Source of the DNA: an uncultured bacterium
GTDB lineage: Bacteria; Planctomycetota; GCA-002687715
Length of the DNA: 64,000 bases
Direction of reading: 5' to 3'
Assembly (NCBI GenBank): GCA_902826835.1
Contig: CADEGH010000006.1
Location: 41,711 to 105,710, forward strand
Part shown: in pieces, positions 21,201-28,488 of the stretch
Numbering within the stretch: the stretch's first letter is position 1
Layout of the letters: every line of letters starts with the position of its first letter
Notes under the pieces: model-generated
Databases searched by the model: none
Told to the model about the DNA's origin: nothing
The model's input: the letters and a program-made list of their open reading frames with translations, nothing else
Position numbers and translations under genes: made by a program

Positions 21201-21294
21201 CGAGCGCGCTCGCCGATCGGATCCACTCGGAGGGACTCACCACGCCCCGCAGGAGCGAATGATGGCCGAACACTTGGAGGGGCACGTAGGACAT
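18232..21294 (-). CDS. dnaE2: Error-prone DNA polymerase III alpha subunit DnaE2 (ImuC)
   Basis: 1020 residues, the size of DnaE2 rather than replicative DnaE. A degenerate PHP domain opens the protein (FGHHSLLRG, then LTDRHALMGSV); the polymerase palm carries GRGSAANSLV and the catalytic PDIDLDF near 355; the MLYQEDILRVCAALAGW block and a C-terminal OB-fold (VVNTFGWCSATRR) follow. DnaE2 does mutagenic translesion synthesis with Y-family partners. It lies 16 bases after the Y-family gene, so the two are one transcript, as in imuB-dnaE2 mutasome operons. No imuA-like gene is present next to them. Confidence 0.93.
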   Translation of the reverse strand: MSYVPLQVFGHHSLLRGVVSPSEWIRSASALGFTTCALTDRHALMGSVAFVKAARSAGIRPLLGVDFDHAGIRGTALARNARGLAALHQAISGVHGNSPDRILADLSRAAADLVVLVSDPDFLPHAAGAFENSLWAAVIRLPGERPNQLREVAHTLGVPAVAAGAVHFRDAQDHALHRLVRAIAGRTTMARVHADELVSQKARLLTNAAFRARHRGEEELVAATHRVAEQCELELELDRPRLPHIELPAGETAEGRLRRLAVAGAERHFGMPLPPLVHERLERELSVIAALDFASYFLIVDEIVAFARERGIPFVGRGSAANSLVVFCLGITRVDPLAYDLVFERFLTPSRRSLPDIDLDFCWRRRDEVIAHVYARYGADRVATICTHITLKSRSAFREAAKALGFSATELRRGSFQSESEPDRSESAPHPLGVGEDSDHRLHLARRLARRLRGLPRHLGMHPGGIVISDRPLYWTTPVVPSAKGPLITQHEMRAIESLGLVKIDLLGQRSLSTIGDTVALLKKTGEPVPRLEELPDEDPAVRALLQSGRTLGCFQIESPGMRKLLIEMGARSRREVIDAISLIRPGPAGAGMKDAYIRRARGQEPVSYPHPCLVPVLSRTFGIMLYQEDILRVCAALAGWTLEEGDILRAALGKKKDPSLLVALKQRYQEEAQARGIERIVADAVWESIGRFAAFSYCKAHAAVYGHLAFEELWLKSRYPAAYFCAVLRNDRGYYPDRVYVEEARRWGVRFLLPDVNRSALELDLDQGAIRLGLASIKGMSARTLDRLLTDRTQNGPFFSLRELHERVQPDRREARHLILAGACDAWDRPRPELLWRLELLRREAPEPACPLFPPGRRHEPVLPRLPDYDERRKRRLEYSLLGLPIFGGAAVFGQPDPAWSVTAAVDLPAAAGRVVNTFGWCSATRRTRTKKGPSMRFITLEDQTGPIEGVFFPDVETRLGDRITDEGPYFMRGLVEETHGAIVIRVMDFAAQPSRDALPSPFLPHRERDDIDDWLVPG

Positions 21295-21310
21295 GGGGTC
21301 GCCGTCCGCT

Positions 21311-22534
21311 TCAGCGGGTCAAGCTGGGAATCCGCAGTCGGAATCCGTCTCGATCCTTGGGGAGCAGGTTCAAAAGTTCGATCGCCGGTCCGCGGATCAC
21401 CGCCCCGAATCCGTGGCGCTCCCGAATCGTGGTCAGGGCTTCACCGAGCCGCTCGCATCGCTCCTCTTCTTCGTTCGGGAAGAGCTCGCCTTGGTGGTCG
21501 CCGCGGGGCACGAGGTTGCGCAGGGTGATGCCGATGTGGCTCACGCCGAGGCGGCGCGTGAAAAGGCGGGTCAGCAGCCGATCGAGCAGCGGGACGAGAT
21601 TCGCCTCGTGGCCGGTGGCTTCAGGCAGGGTGGTCGACTGTTCGACCTCGGACTCACCGGCCCAGCGCAGTTTCAGGCTGAGGGTGCGGACGCGGAGTCC
21701 GTGGGCTTTGACCTCGCGCATGCCGCGCTCGAGGAGGTAGGAAGCGAGACCGAAGAGGACCCCGCGCGTCGTGACCCAAGGCGAGAGCGAAGTTTCGCGA
21801 CTGACGCTGCGGGGAGGGCCGCCGGGTTCGACCGGTGAATCGTCGCGGCCATCGGCGAAGGCGTGGATCTGCTCGCCGCGGCGCCCGAAGGTCGCGACCA
21901 GGATTTCGCGGGGAACACAGGCAAGATCCGCCACCGTCTCCACGTGGAAGGCGTGCAACATCTCGGCGGTTTTGGGGCCGACACCCGGCAATTTGTCGAC
22001 CCGGAACGGATGGACGAACGCCCGCTCGTACCCCTGGCGCACCCAAAAGCAGCCGCGTGGCTTGGCGAGGCCGGTGGCCATCCTCGCGATCAAACGCGAT
22101 GTCCCTAGCCCCGCCGACAGCGGCAGGTGGAGATCGTTCCAGACCCGCTGGCAGAGACTCTCGAGCTTGGTCAGGCCGTCCGCGCCGTCTTTCACCCCTC
22201 CCGCCGACAAATCGAGATAGGCCCCATCCAACGAGACGGCTTGAATGCGGGGGGACAGATCTTCCCAATAGGTTCGGAGCGAGTGGGAAGCGGCCTGATA
22301 CACCCGGTGGTCGCCCGGCAAAAAAATCGCGTCGGGGCAGAGTCGACGGGCTTCGGTGGTTCGCATGGCGTTGCGCACCCCGTAGGCCCGCGCCTCGTAC
22401 GAACAGGAGGCGACTACCGTGCGTTGATCACCATCCCCTCCCACGATGATCGGCCGCCCGCGGAGGGACGGCGTCCGCGCCTGCTCCACCGAGGCAAAAA
22501 ACGCATCGACATCGACGTGGGCAATCCACTTCAA
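21311..22534 (-). CDS. dinB: DinB-family Y polymerase with a lost catalytic Glu
   Basis: 407 residues from a TTG start preceded by GGGAG at 8 bases; upstream frame residues are non-typical. The N-terminus KWIAHVDVDAFFASVEQ supplies Asp8, and AVSLDGAYLDLS supplies Asp103, but residue 104 is Gly (codon GGG at 22223-22225) where DinB has the metal-binding Glu. The rest of the palm, thumb and little finger are DinB-like, and QGELFP near the end resembles a beta-clamp-binding motif. With two of three metal ligands left it may be an inactive or weak polymerase acting for DnaE2, as ImuB does. A sequencing error or a strain mutation is possible. Confidence 0.87.
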   Translation of the reverse strand: MKWIAHVDVDAFFASVEQARTPSLRGRPIIVGGDGDQRTVVASCSYEARAYGVRNAMRTTEARRLCPDAIFLPGDHRVYQAASHSLRTYWEDLSPRIQAVSLDGAYLDLSAGGVKDGADGLTKLESLCQRVWNDLHLPLSAGLGTSRLIARMATGLAKPRGCFWVRQGYERAFVHPFRVDKLPGVGPKTAEMLHAFHVETVADLACVPREILVATFGRRGEQIHAFADGRDDSPVEPGGPPRSVSRETSLSPWVTTRGVLFGLASYLLERGMREVKAHGLRVRTLSLKLRWAGESEVEQSTTLPEATGHEANLVPLLDRLLTRLFTRRLGVSHIGITLRNLVPRGDHQGELFPNEEEERCERLGEALTTIRERHGFGAVIRGPAIELLNLLPKDRDGFRLRIPSLTR

Positions 22535-22579
22535 GGCAGGTCTCCCGGGCGAGGGGTGAGTGAGGGCGCGTAGGCATGA

Positions 22580-22591
22580 ATCCTTACGGAT
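22580..22591. promoter_or_regulatory. Palindrome upstream of dinB-dnaE2, candidate operator
   Basis: ATCC-TTAC-GGAT, a 12-base inverted repeat with a 4-base centre, 46 bases before the dinB TTG start and within a more AT-rich patch. Position suits an operator for a damage-response repressor, but it does not match a LexA box I know. Confidence 0.3.
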
Positions 22592-22635
22592 ACCTAACAC
22601 CCTGGGGGGACGGGGGCCCAAGAGGAAAGCCGAAA

Positions 22636-23262
22636 TTACGGAAGGACAGCGCGCCAGAGCAGGGCCAACCCCAGGAGGATTGGGAACCCGAGCACCACCA
22701 TCGTGCAGACCAACGCGCGGTGCCGGGCCGCTCGGCGCGTAGCGAGAGGTGCCCCGGCACCGGGGAGATCCCCCGCCAAAAAGCGGCGCCAAAGCGGGCC
22801 GGTCGGCACGTCGGCCCCGAGCCGGACTTGAGAATCGGGGCGTATTGCCCCCTGATCGACCTTGCGCTCGAGCCGCTCGAATCGTGCATCGAGCGCCGAA
22901 AAAAATTGGGACCAGCCGGCCAAAACCTGCGGGGATAATTCGGGGGGGTGAACCAGGACCGGGGGGGGCGCAACCGAGGGGATCTTGGGCGGTTCAGCCG
23001 GCGACGGAGAGGGCTCGGGAGGCGGCAGTGGCGTGGGGGTGAGCGAGATGACCGCAGGTGGAGGTGTGGTCCATCCGGGCTCGGGTCGGCTCATCACCGG
23101 CGGGACGAGCACTTCCACGGGCGCGGACTCCGTCGGTGGGACCAGAGCCGCGGCGGAAGTGGGCACCGGTGCCGGAGCGGGCGAGGGCGGAGCGACGCGC
23201 GGGGCGGGTGGAGCCACCGCATGCTCGCGGGCGCGACGTTTACGACCGCTCTTGCTGCTCAT
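22636..23262 (-). CDS. Proline-rich tail-anchored protein
   Basis: 208 residues starting MSSKSGRKRRAREHA, overlapping the upstream gene's stop (ATGA). A basic N-terminus is followed by about 100 residues rich in Pro, Ala and Ser, then a helical charged segment (SQFFSALDARFERLERKVDQ) and a single membrane helix close to the C-terminus (CTMVVLGFPILLGLALLW). This orientation would put the proline-rich arm in the cytoplasm. No family recognised. Its coupling to the membrane-methyltransferase gene suggests a shared role; proline-rich arms often bind SH3, GYF or EVH1-type partners. Confidence 0.6.
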   Translation of the reverse strand: MSSKSGRKRRAREHAVAPPAPRVAPPSPAPAPVPTSAAALVPPTESAPVEVLVPPVMSRPEPGWTTPPPAVISLTPTPLPPPEPSPSPAEPPKIPSVAPPPVLVHPPELSPQVLAGWSQFFSALDARFERLERKVDQGAIRPDSQVRLGADVPTGPLWRRFLAGDLPGAGAPLATRRAARHRALVCTMVVLGFPILLGLALLWRAVLP

Positions 23263-25106
23263 GAGGTCGCCCTCCGTTCGAAGAGCACCCAAAGATCGCG
23301 TCCATCCGCGGCGAGGTGCAACGACCGAACTGCCAGGCCGGAGAGCTCCGCGAGTGTGCGCACCATTTCGGGAGTGACCAAGGTGCGGGACGCCGCTTGG
23401 CCGGATTCCGCTTCGGCCAGAAACGACCTCTGGGCCACGGGATCCAGGAAATTGGCAAACGCGATGGCCGCAACTCCACCCGGTTTGAGCCACGCGCAGG
23501 TGGAGTGCAGTCCTCGGTGGATCGCCGCCAAGTTGGCGACGGTGAACCACTCCGCGGCCACGATGACATCGGCGGAGCCGGGGGCGAGGGCCAGGGAATT
23601 CTCGGGGGTGGCACGCAGAATCGTGAGTCCGCCGAAGGCCGCGAGGTCGGCGCGCAACGCACTGAGAACGCTGGTCGATTCGTCGATGGCAAGCACTTCG
23701 CGAACCCGCGGCAAAAGCTGCACCGTGATCGCGCCGCGGCGAGGACCGATTTCCACCGCCAGGAATTCCGGAGCCAACAGAGGCTCGAGGTAGGTCCGGA
23801 AAAAGATCGCTTGCCCGGCGTCGGTCGACTCGCGCGCCTGGAGTTGGACCGACGCCCGCGCCTGAGCGCGCGCTCTCCATTCTCGTTCCAGCTTCGCTAG
23901 TCTTCCGCTCGGGGGAACCTCGGAGAGGGCGCGCGCCGCGCGGAGAGCCGCCCCGACACTCGACTCGACGGCAGTCCCGACCGCCGCATCGATGGCATCC
24001 CGCACCGCCGGCACCATGTTGATGAAGGTTGCCTCGGAGCTCGGAAGTGATGGGGCGGGCAGAAGGGTCGTGGCCAAGGGCCATCCGGGGAGGGCCGGCA
24101 GAGCCGGCTTAGGACTCAATTCCCGCGGCGCCACGAACCGCTCGGTGGGCTCGGGAGAAAGCGAGAGCAACGCCCGCCAGAGCAGGCTCGGAATCGCGAG
24201 CGAGAGCCCGAGCGGACCCAGATTCGAGGGCAACGCCGGTCCACCCAGCCAGCCGAGACGTCCGCAAGACTCCACCGCGACCAACCACGCGCCGGCGAAG
24301 CCGGTCATGACCAGGGTGATTTTAGGAGCACCGCGCGCCTGCGAACGAAGGGCCAGCGGGAGGGCGAGTGCGGTCAAGATGAGAAGTCCGACTCCCAAGC
24401 GTCGAGAGGCGGCTCCCGTGGCTCCGGGAATCACCACACTCGCCGCATGTTCGAACCAGCCCGGCGAGGGGTGAGCGGACGCCCGGTCCGGGCGGATGCA
24501 GTGCCAAAGTCCGAGCACCACCAAGCCCAGGAGCACGACTCGAGGGATGATTTCGCGTTGGCCGATCTGGCGGTCGGCCCGATGCCACATCGCGTCGATC
24601 AGCAGCACCGCCGCCGGATACGCCAAGAAGTTCGGGCCGACGAAGGCGGCGACCACCACGCACCCCAAGGCCGCGAGCTCGGCCCGAAGCGGGCTCCCTC
24701 CGAGGCGAACCCTCGCCCATCCCCGCTCGCGGACGAGGAGAGCGAGGAAAAGAAAAAACGCGCTCCCGGCGGCGGGGATTGCGAGGCCTCCACCCAGCGT
24801 GTGTGCCTGCACGGGATGCAGTGCCCAAACCAACCCGCCCAGCAGACTGACGATGCGGTTGCCCGTCCATGACCAGAAGAGCTGCATGGCGAGGGCGGCC
24901 GCCGCGGCGGTCAGGATCACCCACCACGTCGAAGCCTCGGCCGCCGTGTTCCCGATGAGCCAAGCGGACAGCGGATAATGGCTCCGCAGCGCCGGGTCGA
25001 TTGGGGCAGACAGGGAACTCGCGTCACCCTGAATCGCGGTAGCGATCGCAAGTAGGGTGGCGGCCAGTCCGAATCCCAAAGTAGGTCCCTTGATCCACGA
25101 TTTCAT
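23259..25106 (-). CDS. Polytopic membrane protein fused to a SAM methyltransferase
   Basis: 615 residues. The first 300 or so hold about nine to ten membrane helices and resemble O-mannosyl/glycosyltransferase-like membrane proteins in layout (ALHPVQAHTLGG), without a catalytic motif I can name. The last 200 form a class I SAM-dependent methyltransferase: motif I AVEIGPRRGAITVQLL near 450, the acidic VLAIDES end of the second strand, then APGSADVIVAAEWF and WLKPGGVAAIAFAN. The linker carries a proline-rich stretch. A promoter with both hexamers lies just upstream. Neither half's substrate is known; the domain combination is unusual. Confidence 0.65.
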   Translation of the reverse strand: MKSWIKGPTLGFGLAATLLAIATAIQGDASSLSAPIDPALRSHYPLSAWLIGNTAAEASTWWVILTAAAAALAMQLFWSWTGNRIVSLLGGLVWALHPVQAHTLGGGLAIPAAGSAFFLFLALLVRERGWARVRLGGSPLRAELAALGCVVVAAFVGPNFLAYPAAVLLIDAMWHRADRQIGQREIIPRVVLLGLVVLGLWHCIRPDRASAHPSPGWFEHAASVVIPGATGAASRRLGVGLLILTALALPLALRSQARGAPKITLVMTGFAGAWLVAVESCGRLGWLGGPALPSNLGPLGLSLAIPSLLWRALLSLSPEPTERFVAPRELSPKPALPALPGWPLATTLLPAPSLPSSEATFINMVPAVRDAIDAAVGTAVESSVGAALRAARALSEVPPSGRLAKLEREWRARAQARASVQLQARESTDAGQAIFFRTYLEPLLAPEFLAVEIGPRRGAITVQLLPRVREVLAIDESTSVLSALRADLAAFGGLTILRATPENSLALAPGSADVIVAAEWFTVANLAAIHRGLHSTCAWLKPGGVAAIAFANFLDPVAQRSFLAEAESGQAASRTLVTPEMVRTLAELSGLAVRSLHLAADGRDLWVLFERRATS

Positions 25107-25119
25107 GGCGCGGGGCCGG

Positions 25120-25149
25120 ATCCTACGCCGCCTCGGCGCGCATCATCAA
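25120..25149 (-). promoter_or_regulatory. Promoter of the membrane-methyltransferase gene
   Basis: Minus strand: TTGATG (25149-25144), 18 bases, TAGGAT (25125-25120). Transcription would start about 7 bases before the ATG, leaving almost no leader. It lies back to back with the kinase promoter in the 70-base divergent gap. Confidence 0.5.
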
Positions 25150-25162
25150 GCGCTAAGTTCAC

Positions 25163-25171
25163 TGTTAGAAT
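25163..25171 (+). promoter_or_regulatory. Extended -10 promoter of the soluble kinase gene
   Basis: TG-T-TAGAAT is an extended -10 element ending 5 bases before the GTG start codon at 25177, so the message would be leaderless. No good -35 is present, as expected for an extended -10. Confidence 0.45.
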
Positions 25172-25176
25172 TCGGA

Positions 25177-26181
25177 GTGGCATGGCCTCAGTGGATCGTC
25201 CGGCGCCTCGCGCGCTTCAAGCAGGGAGAAGGCCGGTTCCTTCGCAGCACCGGTGATTACCGTTTTGTTCGCGAGCTCGGGCGCGGCGGCATGGGAGTGG
25301 TCTGGCTCGCCGAGAAGTTGGGCGTCTCGGGATTCAGCAAGCTGGTCGCGGTGAAGATGATTCTCACCGATCGCCTACGAGACTTGCGGGGCCTCGAGAT
25401 GTTCCTGGACGAAGCTCGCCTGGTCGCCAACTTGGTCCATCCGAACATCGTGCAGGTGTACCAGCTCGGCCGGACGCGGCGCGAAGTGTTCATCGTGATG
25501 GAGCACGTCTTCGGCGTCACCCTGCTCAAACTCATCGAGCGGCTCGTCGAACTCAAACGCGAAATGCCGATCGATATCGGGTGTTACATCATCGCCCGGA
25601 TCTGCTACGGGTTGAATTATGCCCACCGCAAGTGCAACCGCGATGGACATCACATGCAGATCGTCCACCGCGACATCTGCCCCTCGAACATCCTCATCTC
25701 GTTTCGAGGCATTCCGAAGCTCACGGACTTCGGCGTCGCCAAGGCAGTGAGTTCGAAGGTGGACGACGAAGGCAACATCGTCTGGGGCAAGTATCCCTAC
25801 ATGGCACCCGAAGCGGTGCAGCGCCAGGGGACAACTCCCAAGTCCGATCTCTATTCTTTGGGCCTCGTCCTGTATGAACTCTTCACGGGGCACTTGGCCC
25901 ACGATGTCGCGACGACGCGGGCTCTCACCGATCTTCTGCAACACGAGACTGCCACGGATCGCGACGTGAGGTCGCGCCGCCCCGATTTCTCCGAGCCTCT
26001 GGCCAAGATCATTCTCAAAGCGACCGAAGGAGACCCGGAGGCTCGCTACAGCGATGCCCGGGAGTTGGCGGTCGATCTTGAGCAGTTCCTCCTCTCCCAC
26101 TTTCTGTTCCCCGACGAAGACCGTCTCTCGACCTTCCTCGCCGGGCTGTTCCCCCAGGCCGAGAAGCACCGCTGGTGGTGA
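25177..26181 (+). CDS. Soluble Ser/Thr protein kinase (Hanks type)
   Basis: 334 residues from GTG. The frame also opens at ATG 25105, but that stretch holds TTA, CTA and TCA codons foreign to this GC-rich genome, and a promoter element lies inside it, so the shorter form is preferred. Kinase domain from about 28: GRGGMGVV (35-42), K60, catalytic loop HRDICPSN (164-171) with Cys168 where most Ser/Thr kinases have Lys, DFG at 184-186, then PYMAPEA. The domain fills the protein; no membrane helix or sensor. It is divergent from the membrane-methyltransferase gene. The HRD-x-[SC]-P variant is frequent in Planctomycetota and Myxococcota kinases. Confidence 0.87.
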   Translation: MAWPQWIVRRLARFKQGEGRFLRSTGDYRFVRELGRGGMGVVWLAEKLGVSGFSKLVAVKMILTDRLRDLRGLEMFLDEARLVANLVHPNIVQVYQLGRTRREVFIVMEHVFGVTLLKLIERLVELKREMPIDIGCYIIARICYGLNYAHRKCNRDGHHMQIVHRDICPSNILISFRGIPKLTDFGVAKAVSSKVDDEGNIVWGKYPYMAPEAVQRQGTTPKSDLYSLGLVLYELFTGHLAHDVATTRALTDLLQHETATDRDVRSRRPDFSEPLAKIILKATEGDPEARYSDARELAVDLEQFLLSHFLFPDEDRLSTFLAGLFPQAEKHRWW

Positions 26182-26184
26182 TCT

Positions 26185-28260
26185 TCAGGGCAGGAGAGTG
26201 ACCGCCCAAAAGAAGCTGGTCACCGCGTGCGCGACTGGGAACTCGAGGAGGGCGGGGGAAATCGCGTACATGCGCCCGCGGGCATGCGGCCGCACCATGA
26301 GAAGCGGGGTGCGAGTCTGCTCCTCTTCCCATAGCACGGTGCCGGCGAGTCGAATCGGCGGGCTTGGGTCGGGTCGTTGCGCGTAGATGTGCGGGCCTTC
26401 GCTCGTCAGCGCCGGATCACTGGCGACCTTGCGGACCGTTTTCCAAATGGAGGGATCCGACGTCGCCTTCACTTCCGGGCCGACCTCTCGCACCGGCCAG
26501 TCGAATTTCTTGATCAACTGGTGATGCTCTCCGAGGAAGACAGCGGTTCCGCCGGCGGCAATCCAGGTCAGCAGCTCCTCCCGATCGTCTCGGCCGACCA
26601 GCGTGTCGGGAGACTCGATGAACGCCACATGGTGACCTCGCAGGCGCGACAAGTCAGTGAGGATTTCGGGCGTCGCCCCCATCTCCTCGAGCGCGAGGCG
26701 AAGTCCGGCGGACGGAAGGCCGCCGGATCGTGCATCGGGCACAATCGCGACGGCGGGTGGGCGCAGGGGCGACTGGTGCGCACCCAGGAGAAGGGTGGCC
26801 GCACCTGGCTCGGCCGCGAGATCGATGACGAGATCGGGATCCCGGCCGGGGATGAGCTCACGGATCGGGGGTCCCCCCTTCCAAATGACCGAGCCCGCCC
26901 GAAACTCCTGGCCGTTCACCACGATATCGGCATCGAGGCGGTGTGCCGTGAGCGCCCGAAGGCGCACCCGAGCCACCGTGCTTCCGAGGTCGTGGGATCG
27001 TGCCCCGACGACTGCCAGCTTATTGGATGTCCATTCCGGAACGAGCTCACGTGACCACGTGCCGCTGGTAGCGACTGAATCGGGAAGACGCACCAGCGAG
27101 GCTTCGACCCCAAGGAGCGCCGCACCCGCGATGGCGCCCAACTCGAATCGGCTGGACTCGGAATTTGGATCCGAAGCCCTCGCTCGGTACGCGAGGGCCC
27201 ATTCTCCCCCGCCCGGAGACCACGGAACCATGGGCTGATCCGCATTGAGGCGGGTGACCTCGAGGTTCGGTCGGGAAGCGCCGACAAACTGGACGTCGCA
27301 ATCTTTCGCGACGGTTCTCACCGTCGATCCCTGACGCCCGAGCCAGCCCTGGATCGAACGCGAGGAGGCCGCGCCGGGATTGAGCACGAGCGCCATTCTT
27401 GCCGCGTCCGTGGAAAGCTTGGACTTCCGAGCTCCCCAATGATGTTCCGGGCGCACGAGCTCGACAGCGGTGCGAATCCAGGCCAACTGGTGGTCGTGGA
27501 GGGCGCCCTGTTGTTCGATCGTGAAGTGACGCGGAACGATCGCCCGCACGACCGACGCGCCCCCCAACGTCCACAGCGACTCCCAACGGTAGGGAGCCGG
27601 ATCGAGATTCGGTGCCAGGAGCCCCGAGGCGAGGTCGCCGTACTGCCATGTCTTTTTGAGCGTGGTGCTCCACTCCTCTCGGCCGAACTCCTGGAGGCTG
27701 CCGCGTAACTGGTCGCCAGTCCCGAGCACGACGATCAGGTGAGGCTGGTGGATCCGGGTCGCGCTGAGGAGGGCTTGGGCCTCCGGTGTTGCCTGGAGGA
27801 TCGCGTCTTCGTCGATCGGCGCTCCCACCGCGTTGCCCGAGCCCGGCCAGGGCAAAGGCCAATCCGGGCTTCCCGAGCGGGCCGGATCTTCCAGCCAGGT
27901 CTCGGCGCGGGCCAACCCGTCGGGATTGACTCTCGGCACCACGAACCACTCCGCTGCCGAGGGATAGCCCTCGAGAGTCTTCACCCACTTCTCTGCCGAG
28001 CGGGAACCTGCCAGATCCTCGGCCCGCATTCCGGCGACCACGAGGATTCTCGTAGCGCCCGAGCCCGGGCCCTCCGGTTTGGTCTGCTCCATGCGCAGGA
28101 TCGGACGAAGTCGCAGCGAGGCACCGATCGGGGCGGTCAGGAACTCCACTCGCCGGGCGGCATCTCCAGGAGAGACGGCCTCGACCTGGCCGCACAGAGG
28201 GGCGGCCGCGATCACCCCGAGAAGTAGGCCCACCGCCCAATGGCATCCGAGTCGACTCAT
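26185..28260 (-). CDS. Exported M14-carboxypeptidase-like protein, zinc site lost
   Basis: 691 residues; the start is MSRLGCHWAVGLLLG, a signal peptide ending about AAPLCG-Q. The N-terminal half follows the M14 layout: ILVVAGMRAEDLAGS aligns where M14 enzymes have GxHxxE, and VVPRVNPDGLARAE is the typical VNPDG block. The zinc ligands His and Glu of the first motif are missing (MRAED near 77-83), and the later His motif is not evident (VVLGTGDQ). The C-terminal 170 residues resemble a class I glutamine-amidotransferase-like domain without clear catalytic residues. Probably a binding protein rather than an active peptidase. Confidence 0.6.
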   Translation of the reverse strand: MSRLGCHWAVGLLLGVIAAAPLCGQVEAVSPGDAARRVEFLTAPIGASLRLRPILRMEQTKPEGPGSGATRILVVAGMRAEDLAGSRSAEKWVKTLEGYPSAAEWFVVPRVNPDGLARAETWLEDPARSGSPDWPLPWPGSGNAVGAPIDEDAILQATPEAQALLSATRIHQPHLIVVLGTGDQLRGSLQEFGREEWSTTLKKTWQYGDLASGLLAPNLDPAPYRWESLWTLGGASVVRAIVPRHFTIEQQGALHDHQLAWIRTAVELVRPEHHWGARKSKLSTDAARMALVLNPGAASSRSIQGWLGRQGSTVRTVAKDCDVQFVGASRPNLEVTRLNADQPMVPWSPGGGEWALAYRARASDPNSESSRFELGAIAGAALLGVEASLVRLPDSVATSGTWSRELVPEWTSNKLAVVGARSHDLGSTVARVRLRALTAHRLDADIVVNGQEFRAGSVIWKGGPPIRELIPGRDPDLVIDLAAEPGAATLLLGAHQSPLRPPAVAIVPDARSGGLPSAGLRLALEEMGATPEILTDLSRLRGHHVAFIESPDTLVGRDDREELLTWIAAGGTAVFLGEHHQLIKKFDWPVREVGPEVKATSDPSIWKTVRKVASDPALTSEGPHIYAQRPDPSPPIRLAGTVLWEEEQTRTPLLMVRPHARGRMYAISPALLEFPVAHAVTSFFWAVTLLP

Positions 28261-28434
28261 GCCGCCATGATCCGGGAGGACACTCCCCCTGTAAAGCTGA
28301 CCCCCGGGTCCGGTTTGATCGCCTCCGGCCCGGCCACCTCGAATGTCCGAAAAGAAGGGCACGCCGTTCACAAAAGACGTCAATGCTCCGGTCGGCCCGT
28401 GGGATTTGCGGCGAAAAGCGTCGGGAACGGCGGT

Positions 28435-28443
28435 TGCTAAGAT
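28435..28443 (+). promoter_or_regulatory. Extended -10 promoter of the repeat-protein gene
   Basis: TG-C-TAAGAT, an extended -10 element 45 bases before the ATG at 28489, giving a leader of about 39 bases that includes the AAGGAG ribosome site at 28477-28482. No -35 match. Confidence 0.45.
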
Positions 28444-28488
28444 TTTTCCTCGAGTGGACCCCTGCGGTCCATGACGAAGGAGCTCGCT

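Noticed and set aside
25105..25176. ATG 25105 as start of the soluble kinase
   Set aside because: The stretch uses TTA, CTA and TCA codons avoided elsewhere, contains an extended -10 element, and its ATG shares the CATG of the opposite gene's start.
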